Shown one piece after another: positions 13,551-24,821 of a stretch of 64,000 bases of DNA. The first letter of the stretch is position 1. Each line of letters starts with the position of its first letter. Below the pieces are notes generated by a model, which was not told the DNA's origin, did not search any database, and saw nothing but the letters and a program-made list of their open reading frames with translations. The DNA is from Pontederia crassipes (lineage: Eukaryota; Streptophyta; Magnoliopsida; Commelinales; Pontederiaceae), in contig CM060194.1 of assembly GCA_030549335.1 (NCBI GenBank), positions 72,266,077 through 72,330,076 on the forward strand, given 5' to 3'. The position numbers and the translations under genes are program-made.

Positions 13551-16500
13551 TGTAATATCCCAAATTTAATTCACATGTAATCACATGGATTAATATTATA
13601 TCATCTTATTGATAAGAAAATTGATATATGTGTTAATGCATGAGTTATGGCTCATAGTGTTTGATCGCTGAAATATAGCGAAAATTTGTTCAAGGCATGA
13701 AAATATGATCTTTGAAAATATTGGAATTAAGAAAATTAAAATTCCGATAATTGTTCCTATATATCAAAGTATTATAGATGTGATTTTTAACAATTTTTAG
13801 AAGGTGTTTTACTTAGGTAAAACATAGGTGCAAAATCGAAAAATCTGTGAAATCGCGATTTTTGCTTTTCGGACAAAAATTTAGATTTCGATTCATTGAT
13901 TATTTATTTTTATAAATATCTTATTTGAATCCAAATGGGGGGTAGTTCCTTATTTACATGTAATGTCTTAAGTAAATAAATAAATAAATGAAAAAGACAA
14001 ATCCAAATGGGGGGTAGTTCTTTATTGTGTTTGGCCGACTTAAGGTCGGTTGAACCCTGCCTTATCTTTCTTTCTCTACGTGTTCTACCACATCTTCTCA
14101 CTTCCTCACCTGCCCTATACGAAAATCCAAGTGAAAGAGGGGACATGTTCTACTAATGAAGCTATTTGAAGGGGAATTAGGGTTTTGCCATATGGTGAGT
14201 TCATACTTCACTTTATTTTGATTTCAATTACATAACTTTATAATTAGAATTTCTCTAAACCTTATCCATCTCATTCACTCTCGGATTTTAGCTAATCATG
14301 GGGCAAAATTCATGTTCTTCATGAGCAAAATTAACCCTAACCATGTTCAATTAGTTCCCAAATTTTTAGCTACATAATTACATACCTTCGGGTGGTCCCA
14401 AAATTATGAACTTTCTTCTGATTGATCCTCTATGAGTCTACTTTCATTGAGATTTGGAATCAAGTTAATAGGATTTCTGTAGATAAAGTTATGCTCTTAT
14501 CTTTATGGTACTATCACTCTGTCCGCCGAAATTGTAACCCAAATTTGTAAATTATGTATTAAATCTAATATGTCGTATAATTCTTTGATAATTTATGGTG
14601 TTATAGAAATTGTCGTTAAGTTTCATTGACAATTGGAATCACTAGAAAATGATATGTGTAGAGAAAGCTATAAATAATTTACCAAGCCTTACTCAGTCTG
14701 TCAGGAGAGAACTTATGGCAGATTATGCTAGTATTGATTAAATTTATTGTGCTCAGTACAAATAGATATAAATTTAAGTAATTTTATGAGTTGCACCTTA
14801 GGATGTCTACTATGTGGGAAAATTAAAAGAATCAAAACATGGAATGTTTATTATTTTATATAAATCATAGAAGTAAGGTTACTCAGTCTGTCAGGATATA
14901 GAAATAACATAAACGTTAGGCTGAATGTTGATTTTCATGATAACAAACCATAATGAAATAGGATATGAAACTTTTACAGATTATTGTCTATGTAATATAA
15001 AAGTAAATAAAATTGGAATGATGTCATTTGATTATGTATACTAGAAGATATGAATTTTTCTTTACTATGTGTACAATCTCTCACAATACTAAGTCAATCC
15101 TTATGTTTAATAGTTAAAAAGAGTAAATGTTTAAGCTTCATATACCATTTCAATTAGTTGTGTTTCATGTGTGATAGACTTCTGTTCAGAGCATAGAAGT
15201 GATGTGTTTCTTATTATTATTGTATAGGAGTAGAAGAGTAAAGTAGTGAAAAAGGAAAGGAAAAATCTTTTGGTAACTCTTATAGGTAAGTTTGTTTCTC
15301 TTACTCTATGTTTTCACCTCTTTGAATTCGGGGTGGCATCGATTATTATATTTATTGAATATGCTTTGGATATACTATGAATTGATTTCGAAAAATACAA
15401 TGATGAAAAGTATATTTGAATGATTGTATAATTGCACATTTGAAAAGCATATGTAATTTGACATGAATGGATTAGTGCAATCTTATTTCGTTTGAAATGG
15501 TGTTTGATATGATCCATCTTCTGATATTTGAGATACAATTGTTATAGATATTAAATTCATATATCGTCAAGTTTATATGAAAATTATGTTTTGAATGATT
15601 GATCAATTGATGATTCATTGGTAAAGCATATGTGAAATTTAATGAACCATCTTATGGGATGTAATCCTATTCCGTTTGAATGAGTTTGATTGATCTTCTG
15701 ATATTCGATATATGATCGTTATGTGATGAATCATGCATCTGCATATGCCTGCATTGCATGTATGATGGTTGGAGTTAAGTGCTACATCGCTGATCACGAT
15801 GAGAGCCACCTTTAGAATCCAATGCATCATTTTGTTCCCCAGATATGTGATGAGATAGACTTTAGCTAAGTGCCATATGGAGCTAAGTGCTACATCGTGG
15901 GGAGTCACGATGGGAGCCACCTCTAGAATCCGTAGGGGCCACCTCTAGAGTCAATATATCGCTATATGATTTGTTCTCCGAAAGGGATGAGGTAGAATGG
16001 AGCTAAGTGCTACATCGCTGATCACGATGGGAGCCACCTCTAGAGTCCACCTACCGACCACTGGCTAGTTGTGATTCGTGCATTCATATAAGAGTGTTGC
16101 ATTTGCATACAAATATTTGATATGATTTATCTGATATTGACTGCAAGTTGAGTGTGATGTTTCTTATTAATATGTTATATACGTAATTATCAAATATATG
16201 AAAATGCCTATTTTGCTATTATGATTATTCATGATTTTCTATGTCACTACGAATTGATTAATTGGTAACACATATGCTATGAGTTATCAACTTACTGAGC
16301 TATTTTGCTCATAATGTTTGTTTCTAATATTTTTCAGATCATAGCTTCTTGGATTGAGCGAGCTCATAATCTTAGCAGGGATAACTCTTTCGATGTAAAG
16401 GTATTGATGGGAGTTGTTATTCTCGTGTCATTTTGTTAGGATGTCGAGAGAGTTGGTCGAATTTATTATTTTTGTCAAAATAAGTTGTAACGAAAATAAA

Positions 16501-16715
16501 TTCATTTTGTAAAATGTAGGACTTAAGGAGTATCAGTTTGCTCTGAAATAATCACACATTTTGTAATTTATTTAATGATATATATTTTTACTCTTATGTT
16601 GTAAAAGGAAGAGTAAATTATATCATGTTTCCGCATTTCTTCATAATTTTATTTGATCGTCCGTAATGAGTCGCGAACTCTAATTTAACTCGCGGGTTAA
16701 ATCGGGGTCATGACA
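13551..16715 (+). mobile_element. Solo LTR, family A copy 1 (3165 bp), inside the transposase
   Basis: The ends are TGTAATATCC and GGGGTCATGACA, with a perfect 5-bp duplication GTTTC (13546-13550 and 16716-16720). TG...CA ends with a 5-bp duplication define an LTR. No PBS, coding region or second LTR is present, so this is a solo LTR left by recombination between the LTRs of an unusually long-LTR element. It is colinear with the copy at 33141-36402. Long TGTAATATCCC-type LTRs are common in Tekay/Del chromoviruses; the lineage is inference, as is the plus orientation, which rests on the TGTAAT start. Open frames inside (13910-14146, 15314-15538, 15639-15920, all minus) are not conserved as proteins. 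Confidence 0.92.
15776..16055 (+). repeat. Subrepeats inside the solo LTR
   Basis: Several diverged copies of a unit containing GCTAAGTGCTACATCG, ATCACGATG and GAGCCACCTCTAGAGTCC lie here (about 15777, 15880 and 16001). Related units sit at 35516-35760 in the second solo LTR, so the subrepeats belong to the LTR family. Confidence 0.75.
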
Positions 16716-16720
16716 GTTTC

Positions 16721-18307
16721 TGCCATTGGAGAATTCGATGCGCATTGATCGAAACTCATTTAAATAGAATACATCTGAGAACACTTTGTGTCCAACTCAT
16801 TTGATAGGAGAATAATTGCTAGAGCAAGTAAACAAGCTTAGTGAAGTCTCATTCAGACTGAAGGTCGGTAGTTATAAGCAAATTGGGTTTGGAAGTGAAC
16901 ATAATTGGGAGAAAAAAGTATTTTTTGGGAGTTGCCTTATTAGTCTTCAAACTTGGTACATCATAACTTGGACGTATAATATTATACATTTACCGACGAT
17001 TACGACCTTCGGAAATTGCGACGGATTTTGCGACGGATGGATATCCGTCGGAAATATCGACGGTCCTAATCGTCGAAAAATTAAATAATAATATAATTAA
17101 TTATATAATTAATTTTTTTTATTTTTGATGGTAAAAAATACATAATTTAATTTTTTTTATTTCCGACGGTCATAACCGTCGGAAAAATTGCGACGGATGG
17201 ATATCCGTCGAAAATATCGACGTTCCTAATCGTCGTAAAATTAAATAATAATATAAATTATTTTCGACGGTCATAACCGTCGAAAAATCCATCGAAAACG
17301 GAACCGTCCAAAAATCCGTCGTAAATTGCGACGGATTTAGAACCGTCAAAAATTATCCGTCGGAAAATCGCGATTTTCTTATAATGGTAATGCATGTGGA
17401 GAAGAACGTATTTGACAACATCTTCAACACTATTATGGATGTTAAAGGAAGAACTAAAGATAGCATACAGGCTCGCGAAAACATGAAATTAATATGCAAC
17501 AAACCAGAGTTAGATATCATTAATCTTCAAAATGGTAAATGCAAAAAGCCAAAAGCTACTTATGTCTTGAGCAATGATCAAAGAAAAGTGATTTTCGAAT
17601 GGGTAAAGCAATTGAAATTTTCCGACGGATATGTATCAATCATATCTCGTTGTTTTAACTTGGACAATGGGAAGATACACGGGATGAAGTGTCATGATTG
17701 TCATATTTTTATGTAAAGGCTGCTTCCAATTGCCTTTAAAGAACTTTGGTCAAAGGCTACCTGGGAGGTTTTAACAGAATTGTCTATGTTCTTTAAAGAG
17801 CTTTGTGCATCCATCGTTCGGAAAGAAGACATGTCTCGGTTAGAGGCTTCTATTGTGATTACCGTGTGCAAGGCTGAGAAGATATTTCCATCTTCTTTCT
17901 TTGATGTGATGGAATATTTGATTGTACATCTTCCATATGAAACAAAAATTGCTGGTCCAGTTCAGTATCGATGGATGTATCCTTTCGAAAGGTGCATGTT
18001 ATATTTGAAAAGGAAGGCGAAGAATAAGGCAAAAATTGAAGGCTCCATATGTGAAGCATATTTCATTGAGGAGGTGTCAAACTTCACTTCAAAATACTTT
18101 GAGCTGCACATACAATCACGACACACCCAAGTTCCAAGAAACGATGATGGTGGTGAAGGAGAAGTTGACATGAATATTCTATCCATCTTCAAGTACCCAT
18201 GTCGACTTATTGGTGCAAGAAGCAAAGTTATCTTGAATGACAAAGATCTCACCGCCGTTGAGAATTATGTTCTTGCAAATTGTAGCAAAGTGACACCGTA
18301 TCTCGAG
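16721..18307 (+). pseudogene. CACTA TNP2 transposase, middle part (interrupted by a MITE)
   Basis: The transposase continues from the duplicated GTTTC with LPLENSMRIDRNSFK, then stops that replace expected residues, LLEQVNKLSEVSF, GFGSEHNWEKK and a frameshifted WELPYW-like stretch, HNLDV. The MITE 16977-17386 falls exactly between V and M of HNLDV-MHVEKNVFDNIFNT. After it come MDVKGRTKDSIQARENMKL and ISRCFNLDNGKIHGMKCHDC, a stop in place of a residue at 17714, LLPIAFKELW, and the DUF4218-type block FPSSFFDVMEYLIVHLPYE, GPVQYRWMYPFERCMLYLKR, EGSICEAYFIEEVSNF. The exon ends near 18307 at a GTAAGG donor. These motifs and their order are those of plant TNP2 proteins. Stops and shifts make it non-functional. 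Confidence 0.9.
16977..17386. mobile_element. CACTA-like MITE, 410 bp, nested in the transposase
   Basis: It interrupts the transposase reading frame between two codons and is flanked by a 3-bp duplication GTA (16974-16976 and 17387-17389). The right end read inward is CATTATAAGAAAATCGCG, a degenerate CACTA-type terminus; the left end (TAATATTATACATTTACCGACG over two words) is less clear. Subterminal TCCGTCG/CGACGG motifs repeat in both orientations, and an internal unit GCGACGGATGGATATCCGTC occurs twice (about 17030 and 17191). A 3-bp duplication plus such ends fits a deletion derivative of a different CACTA family. Confidence 0.75.
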
Positions 18308-18390
18308 TAAGGCAATTTGTTCTAATTTGTTATATAATTTAAAGCTAATTGTTGCTATATGATTGTATTAATTGAAAACTATGAATTCAG

Positions 18391-19312
18391 GAAATTCGAA
18401 GAATTACAACGACAAATCAATCCGTTAGTTTCAAATGATGAGTTATTGAAACTACGAGACGAACATTTTGCCGATTGGTTGAGGTGTGAAGTGAGAAATC
18501 TTTCCGCTTGTTCTTAATTGTTATAAGTTCGTAACTTTTAATAAAATTTTTAGTTATTTTTTTGTAGGTTATTAATGGCTCAGTCATAGAGAACAAATAC
18601 GAGATCTCGGTCATGGCCCGAAGAAACAAGTTCTTAGCTACTGCGACATCATAGTCAATGGATATCGATTCCATACAGAAGAATATAGTCGACAACGTTC
18701 AACTATTAATAACGGCATATGTGTTCTAGGAAGCATGTACGAGGACGACGACTTTGATTACTACGGTGTTATGGAAGACATCCTAGAATTATCTTATTTG
18801 GGAAAATCTAACAAAGTCGTGGTGCTAAAATGTTGTTGGTTCGATCCAGAGAAAAGAGTTTGGATCGATTAAAAGTTTAAATTGATGGATATTAGCCCTC
18901 GATCGAGACTTCAGTCATACGGTCCATTCGTATTGGCGGAACAAGCACAACAAGTGTACTACACTAAGTATCCATCGAAAAGAACTAAGGATGAATGGTG
19001 GGCGTCATACAAGGTGAGGAGTAGACTATTCTTAGCAGAAACAATGGTAGATGAGAACGAAACATCATCCGTACACAACGATGTGCCCATGGATGATTAC
19101 TATCAAGAAGATAGAGTGAATGAGACGATTGATATGGCCGATGGAGTTGAGAATTTTTGTTGGTCGATGACGCTGAGCCAATGGAAGAGTTCAATTCAAA
19201 TGACATCTTGGATGTGAATTTCGATAATTTAATTGATGATGAGTCGAACCAAGATTATAGCGACGATGATGAAGATGATAAAAACGAATCAGAATACGAA
19301 ACAAATGAATGA
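18391..19312 (+). pseudogene. CACTA TNP2 transposase, C-terminal exons (DUF4216 region)
   Basis: After an apparent intron (18308-18390, GTAAGG...TTCAG) the frame reads KFEELQRQINPLVSNDE and DEHFADWLRCEV, ending near 18489 at a GTGAGA donor. After TTTGTAG (18567) a frame-shifted segment gives HGPKKQVLSYCDIIVNGYRF, then DYYGVMEDILELSYLGK, VVVLKCCWFDPEKRVWID, a stop, and YGPFVLAEQAQQVYYTKYP. This is the DUF4216-type C-terminus seen in TNP2 proteins. A further shift near 19155 restores an acidic tail (DYSDDDEDDKNESEYE) ending at TGA 19310-19312. Two shifts and one stop confirm decay. Confidence 0.85.
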
Positions 19313-19406
19313 ATCCCATAGTTATTCTAATGACATAAGCATTTTACTTTTTTTAAAAGTTATATATGGTTACCGATAATAAGAGAAGTTTCTTTTTTTT
19401 TTAGTC

Positions 19407-20940
19407 ATGGTTACTAGGGGTCGAGCATTTGGGTTATCTCGCTCTTACATGCGTTCACTCCAGATGAGTCAGCCATCACAATTACCATGTAATATATTTA
19501 TTATGAGCTGCTTATTTATAGTTGATTATAATAGTTAAATTTCTTTTTTAATAATATCAGTTCCTCCACCGCCGACGGAGCATGTAGCCGGATCGTCACA
19601 TAGTAGGCGATCCATTGGTGGGTCTGCTGAGCGTATCACTACAGGTACGTGACACATTGTAGGCAATAGACAGTAGGAGATATAATTTTTTAAATATTTT
19701 TTTTAAATATCACCTCCGTCGACGGGGAACATAGTCGGTACGTCTCGATCGCACGACCACGATCGTCATGTCACACCAGGTTATTTTTTGTATATTACTT
19801 AATTTTATGTAGGAGCCAAATTTTATGTATTTTCTTGTGATGACAATTGCTACCCCACCGCCACCGCCGAGAATTCCATACGCTTCACCACAATCTAGCG
19901 TTGGCGAGCGACATCTTACGCCATGTGATATATTTATTGTTATTGACATTTCTCAATTAATTATATTAATTATTTTTTAATAATGTCAGTTGCTATGCCG
20001 CTAATAGCACAAGCACCTGACTCAATTCATTCAGACGAGTGGACTGCTACTGAGCATGCGGTACACATCAATCGATGTGAGAACATTATTATACATCTAT
20101 CAATTATCACAATTTTAATTTAGTATGACACTAATGATTTAATATGTATTAGGGCCCGTAGCTGATGTCGGACCTTCACAGTCTACCCCAGCTGTACCGG
20201 ATGATGATTCATCTTCGAGTGATGAAGAGGGGTTACACGATAATGGGATGGTCACTGTGAATAATATTGCTCGACCGTAAGTTAAATAAGTTGTACAAAT
20301 TTTGTTATAGTTTTGGTTATCATTGAAAATTAATTCTTCTTTGTAATTGGCAGGACCATTTTCTTATCCGCTAGTGCCGTGCGGGATGTTAGTGCTCTCG
20401 TTCTTTTCCACTTGTCGGAAGGGGCAAGATCCTGGAAAGATGTCCCAATTCAAGTGCGAGATGGCATCTTTCGAGCCTTTACGGCATGATCTTCTATTTG
20501 GGTTACATAATTCGATTTATATTTATTTTAAAATTATTAAGTTTTAACGTTCTATTTGTAGGAGGCAAATCAATTTCATCTGGATCTTAGTTTAGGGATG
20601 ATCTGGAGAGCTTTTGAGGATGTCGCTGCGAAACACCTCCGAAATTGATTATACAAGTTTCGCAAGGTCGCCACGTCTGCCGGCCTCACTTTGGAGCAGG
20701 GCATACAAAGATGCCCAAGACATATTAGGTGCTCAGTTTGGGAGTCCCTCTGTAGGAAATGGTAAGTATGTATACTTTTACATTATTTTTATGAAAATTA
20801 TAGTTTTTTTAAAGTGTAAGTATTTGATGTTCACAAAGGATGGATGAACGATGACAAAGAAAGTCAGAAAATGCAAGAGTTAACCGTCTTTCGAAGCCCG
20901 AGGTCCACATCCATATAGGGGTATCGATGCGAATTTATAT
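19407..20940 (+). pseudogene. CACTA second gene (Transposase_24/En-Spm type), 5' exons
   Basis: This is a second plus-strand gene starting about 95 bp after the transposase. It is the position of the tnpA-like partner that binds subterminal repeats in En/Spm. The proposed start is ATG 19407 (MVTRGRAFGLSRSYMRS), followed by small Pro/Ser-rich exons separated by short introns with GT donors and AG acceptors (about 19561-19644, 19711-19779, 19988-20077 and 20152-20275). The exon at 20354 reads SASAVRDVSALVLFHLSEGA and RSWKDVPIQVRDGIFRAF. The exon near 20563 reads EANQFHLDLSLGMIWRAFED, then VAAKHLRN-stop-LYKFRKVATSAG, and the next ends with VWESLCRKW. This matches the plant En/Spm transposase domain (PF03004-like). 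The in-frame TGA stands where Trp is expected. The gene resumes at 26220 beyond the LTR element. Small exon boundaries are inference. Confidence 0.75.
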
Positions 20941-20994
20941 ATAAATTCTATTAATCAAACTTTTGACTTATACTTATGTTATCAAATTTGAAAC

Positions 20995-22359
20995 TGATGC
21001 ACGAAAAATCATGTATTAGTTTGGGTCATTTGATTAACACTTTAGAATATTTTTATATTTAGAAAAGAAGAGTTTTGATTTGTTTTCGTATAATTTCATT
21101 TAGATTTGATTTCTACCTAAATCTAGAAATTATTAATGGCAGGATATGAGAAAACATTGAAATGAAGGGAAGAAAATACCTAAAGTATCTCAGAAGACTG
21201 TCACGGTCGTGACAGAAAGATTCAGCACTCAGAAAATTGGCTAAGTTACTGTCATGGCCATGATAGTTTCTGTCATGGCCGTGATAGATAATTTCCAGCA
21301 CAAAAAAATATGGCTAGGTATTTTTCAGCCTTTCATCCTTCTGTCACGGCCGTGAAGAAGCATTGCACGGCCGTGACAGCGGTCTGTTAGTACGTTTTAA
21401 AGTCATTTTTATCCACTTTTTGAATATATTTTTTATTTTTTTTTCCTTGGGGGACGAGAAAATCTATAAAAGGAGGTAGAAGAGGGCTTGAAAAAATATC
21501 CCTGGAGCATACTTTTGAAGCCTAGAAAGAGAAGAAGTGCAAGGACAATAGTGAAGCTCTGTCGGAAACTCGAGAGATGACGCGCTTAACCTATGCCAGT
21601 GTTCTTTGTTTTCTTGTCCCAATCTCTTACATTAGATTTGATGTTATTATTTTCAAATTTATTCCTTCATTAGGGTCATTCTAGTTGAACCCTATTTATG
21701 TTTTGAAGTCTTTCTTAATATTAGTTTGATTTGAATATTTAATAGCATTGTAATTTCATGTTTAATACTTTCTTTGATTTCATGATTTATGATTTGATTG
21801 CTATATGAGAAGAAGTGATTATTTTCATAATAGTTTCTAGGGATTGATCTTATTTATTGCATGTCACAAATAGGGAAATCAAAAGAGATCTAATTCGTGT
21901 AGTTATTAAGGTGACTTGAGAAAGCCCTTAATATTGATTCCGTTTGAATGCATCTTATGATTTAATTAAGTAAATTAAAAATCGAAAGGATTGATTTATT
22001 TTAATTATTCATGAGATAGTAGTTAAAGCCTGAAACGTTGGTTAACTAATTTTGGAAATTTACTTTATTATCGATTCAACTAATTCTAAGTTAAGAAAAT
22101 TCATTACATTCTAGTGGTGATAATTAGGTGCTTTAATCATCAAATTATTATTTCTCCAGGTGATCATTTCCTTTATTTTATTATTTTCTTTTTATTCACC
22201 TCTGAAAATCATATATTTTCTTAATTTCTTAATTAACAAGGTTAAAATAAAATCTAAGTTATTAACCGTCCTCGTGTGAACGATAACTCTACTAATTCAT
22301 TTTATTACTTGAGCGACTAGTGCACTTGCTAACGTATGCTATCAATTCTACACGCATCA
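20995..22359 (+). repeat. 5' LTR of the LARD-like element (1365 bp)
   Basis: It starts TGATGCACGAAAAATCATG and ends TTCTACACGCATCA. Between about 21187 and 21385 are several GTCACGGCCGTGACAG-type palindromic motifs. A TATAAAAGG box lies at 21465-21473, followed by a GAAG-rich leader, which is the likely promoter and start of the transcript. The minus-strand open frame 21113-21301 only translates the palindromic motif array. Confidence 0.93.
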
Positions 22360-22361
22360 AG

Positions 22362-22384
22362 TTTTTGGCGCCATTGTCGGGGAT
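22362..22384 (+). other. Primer-binding site, tRNA-Asp type
   Basis: TTTTTGGCGCCATTGTCGGG lies two bases inside the 5' LTR. The segment from TGGCGCC on complements the 3' end of plant tRNA-Asp with two mismatches, the primer expected for Athila/Tat-like elements. Confidence 0.85.
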
Positions 22385-22533
22385 GGTGTTTAGTAACTTT
22401 TATTTTTATTTTACTTGTTATTTGAGAGCTTTTATTTTTCTGTTAAATTCCACGTGGATTCTTATTAGTTCACATACTTTCATATATTCTTTATTTTGTG
22501 TGAACATGAAATATCTTCAAAAGACAATTCAAA

Positions 22534-23478
22534 ATGACAACAAAATCGAGGACTATGGGAGATTATTATTTGGAAGAACAAAAAAAGATGCTTGAGGATC
22601 ATGAAGCACAAATATCGCAACTTGCAAATAACAGTATCCCACTCATTCCCATGGTACAAGGAAAGTCTACAATTGAAGACATGATGTTAAAGTTTATGAC
22701 AATGGCTGAAGAAAAATTTCAACTTCAAGAAAGAGCCTTTATGAAGTTGCTAGGACAAGTAGAGCAATTAGAGGCAAAGATCCAAACAAAAAATGATGCT
22801 CCTCCATCCACCCACTTAGAGTCATATTCCAACATCAAAGAAAAGTTGTGTCAATTGATTAGAGTCATAGAGAAAAGATTCATCCTACATGATCAACTCA
22901 TTAGCAATCTACAATCACAATTGGCACAGTTGAAGGATCAACAACCAGTTAATTCTCCTTCTCCTCCTCAGTTTCCGAATTTTAATGTTAAGTTTGATAT
23001 CATGCAGGCAAAATTTCATGAATTAGAGAAGAAAGTGGATTTGGCTTCTCAGATTGCTTATGCCTCGGGGGATAATATTTTGGATAAGTCTGTACCTATT
23101 ATATGTCCCTATCACTTGCAATATTTTAATCAAGGAAGAAGACGACCGAGGAAGAATTATTATCAGAAGACATGGACTACGCAATGGAGGGTCAAGGAGA
23201 CAAGTAAATATATTATGGAAGATGGACAAGTGCGAAGAAGAAATCCGCCTCTAGAAAGTCCAACAACCATCCCTTCATTACCTCCAAATCATTCATTAAT
23301 AGAAGGGAAGACACCATCATCACCTCAGACATCACAAAATTTGATGCATTGGAAGCCCAAGGATCAAGCTCCACAAAAAGATTCAAGTACTTCTTTCAAA
23401 GTGGAGGGACAATACTTTGAACATTACATCAGAGGTAAGATGGAAAAATGTCACTTCGAATCCCTTCCAGACAGTTGA
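22534..23478 (+). CDS. Coiled-coil ORF of the LARD-like element, 314 aa
   Basis: The only long uninterrupted frame in the element starts 175 bp after the LTR. The ATG at 22534 (MTTKSRTMGDYYLEEQKKM) is the first in frame. The protein is hydrophilic. Residues of about 15-130 are rich in Glu, Gln and Leu with heptad-like spacing (EEQKKMLEDHEAQISQL; QLQERAFMKLLGQVEQLEAK; HDQLISNLQSQLAQLKDQQ), so a coiled coil is likely. The C-terminal half is Pro/Ser/Arg-rich (NQGRRRPRKNYY; PTTIPSLPPNHS). I see no CCHC knuckle, protease or RT motif. Its place corresponds to gag, but homology to a known Gag is not evident. It may help package the RNA or may be a relic. Coding status is uncertain because the frame is intact but isolated. 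Confidence 0.55.
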   Translation: MTTKSRTMGDYYLEEQKKMLEDHEAQISQLANNSIPLIPMVQGKSTIEDMMLKFMTMAEEKFQLQERAFMKLLGQVEQLEAKIQTKNDAPPSTHLESYSNIKEKLCQLIRVIEKRFILHDQLISNLQSQLAQLKDQQPVNSPSPPQFPNFNVKFDIMQAKFHELEKKVDLASQIAYASGDNILDKSVPIICPYHLQYFNQGRRRPRKNYYQKTWTTQWRVKETSKYIMEDGQVRRRNPPLESPTTIPSLPPNHSLIEGKTPSSPQTSQNLMHWKPKDQAPQKDSSTSFKVEGQYFEHYIRGKMEKCHFESLPDS

Positions 23479-24806
23479 GGTAACCGAAGGGTAAAAGTCA
23501 AGCTAAAGACTATAACTTAGAACTATACTCTTAAACTTTTGTCCTTTTAGTTTTTAGTTTAGCATTACTATTGGATTATTTAATTTAGATTAGTGAGATT
23601 GCTTCGGGAGGACACCGTCATAGCCGTGCCTACATCTCTCACGATCGAGTCTATCTTATTGAGCACCAAGATCGTGACAATTCTGAAAATACAAAAGTCC
23701 AAATCATGCCGGAAGAAGCCTATGAACAGCCCAAACAATGTGACCAAGATATTTTTAATTGCTCAACAGAACCTAGAAATCATCAGGTTGTCTCTACTCC
23801 TTTTAAAATTTATCATTATTATTTCGATTTTCATGTGCACGAGCCTAACACTAGGCAGTGTCAGGTTTAAGCTTGGGGGAGACACTTAGTCTTGTTTCAT
23901 TTGCATGGCATGTCTATTTTGAATATTTTGAATTTATCATCTTATTTTGTTTGGCATGCATCTAATTATGAAAATTTTAAAAAGTTTAAGTGTTATCTCA
24001 TTTCTCCTTGTTTATTATTATATTGTCTTTTAAGTATATTTTCAGAACATCACTTAATCTATTAAATTCAATCATTGTTTCTTTTTATCGGGTATCACCA
24101 GAGTATTGAGATTTGGATTGAAGTTTGTTGCTAAGTATAAAGACTAGCTTTTAAATGATGAATTTCTCTATTATTTACTATGATGTTAGTCTTGATTATA
24201 ATTGCATTTTATTGAAAGCATTAAGTCTTTTTGGAGCTTATAATTATGCTAATTAATTTTAATGTTAAAGTGAATGAAAAGAGGGCTAGTTGAGCCCCAA
24301 CAGTTAATTCAAAAATGCAAATGAAAAGAGAGTTAGTTGAGCTCCAACAATTAAAGTGAAAAGTATAAAGTATCCTCTAGAACCTTGGTGTGTCCGGGTA
24401 ATTAGATCCGTAGGGGATTCTTGCCTGGCGACCTAAGGGCATCTGCTCTGGGATCCGTCGGTCGAAAGCCCGTTATATGGACCACTTTGTGCAATATGAA
24501 GGATTACTAAATTTTTAAGTGAAAAGAAAAAAATCTTAATGCTGAAATATGAAAAGATAATAGTATGGAAATAAGCTCCTTAAAGACTTGTGGTTCAATA
24601 TTGATACTCTTATGAGATTGACTAATATTATTTGTAGATATGCAGGAAAGACATGTTTAAATGCTAAGAATTCTGCAAGGCTGGGTATTGGTTGAGATTA
24701 GATACTCTAGTGATGGTCGTGTAAAAGAATAGTGGGAGAAAAGTATTGATTTTGTGATGGAGCCATGTGTTTTATCTGAAATTTGTTTGAGGACAAGCAA
24801 AATATT
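23479..24806 (+). other. Non-coding interior of the LARD-like element
   Basis: No polyprotein domain is visible in any frame. It contains a purine-rich TTTAAGCTTGGGGGAGACAC (about 23867-23886) resembling a second, internal polypurine tract, and a G+C-richer block (24370-24485) with GGATCCGTCGGTCGAAAGCC-like sequence. The 98-codon frame at 23593-23889 has no recognisable content. Confidence 0.7.
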
Positions 24807-24821
24807 AAGCTTGGAGGTATT
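24807..24821 (+). other. Polypurine tract of the LARD-like element
   Basis: AAGCTTGGAGGTATT sits directly against the 3' LTR start (TGATGC at 24822). The AAGCTTGGGGG-type tract is typical of this retrotransposon group and would prime plus-strand DNA synthesis. Confidence 0.8.

Noticed and set aside
13551-16715. Solo LTR copy 1 as an intron or a host gene
   Set aside because: It has TG...CA ends, an exact 5-bp duplication, a homologous copy at 33141-36402 at an unrelated site, and no splice signals or coding content.
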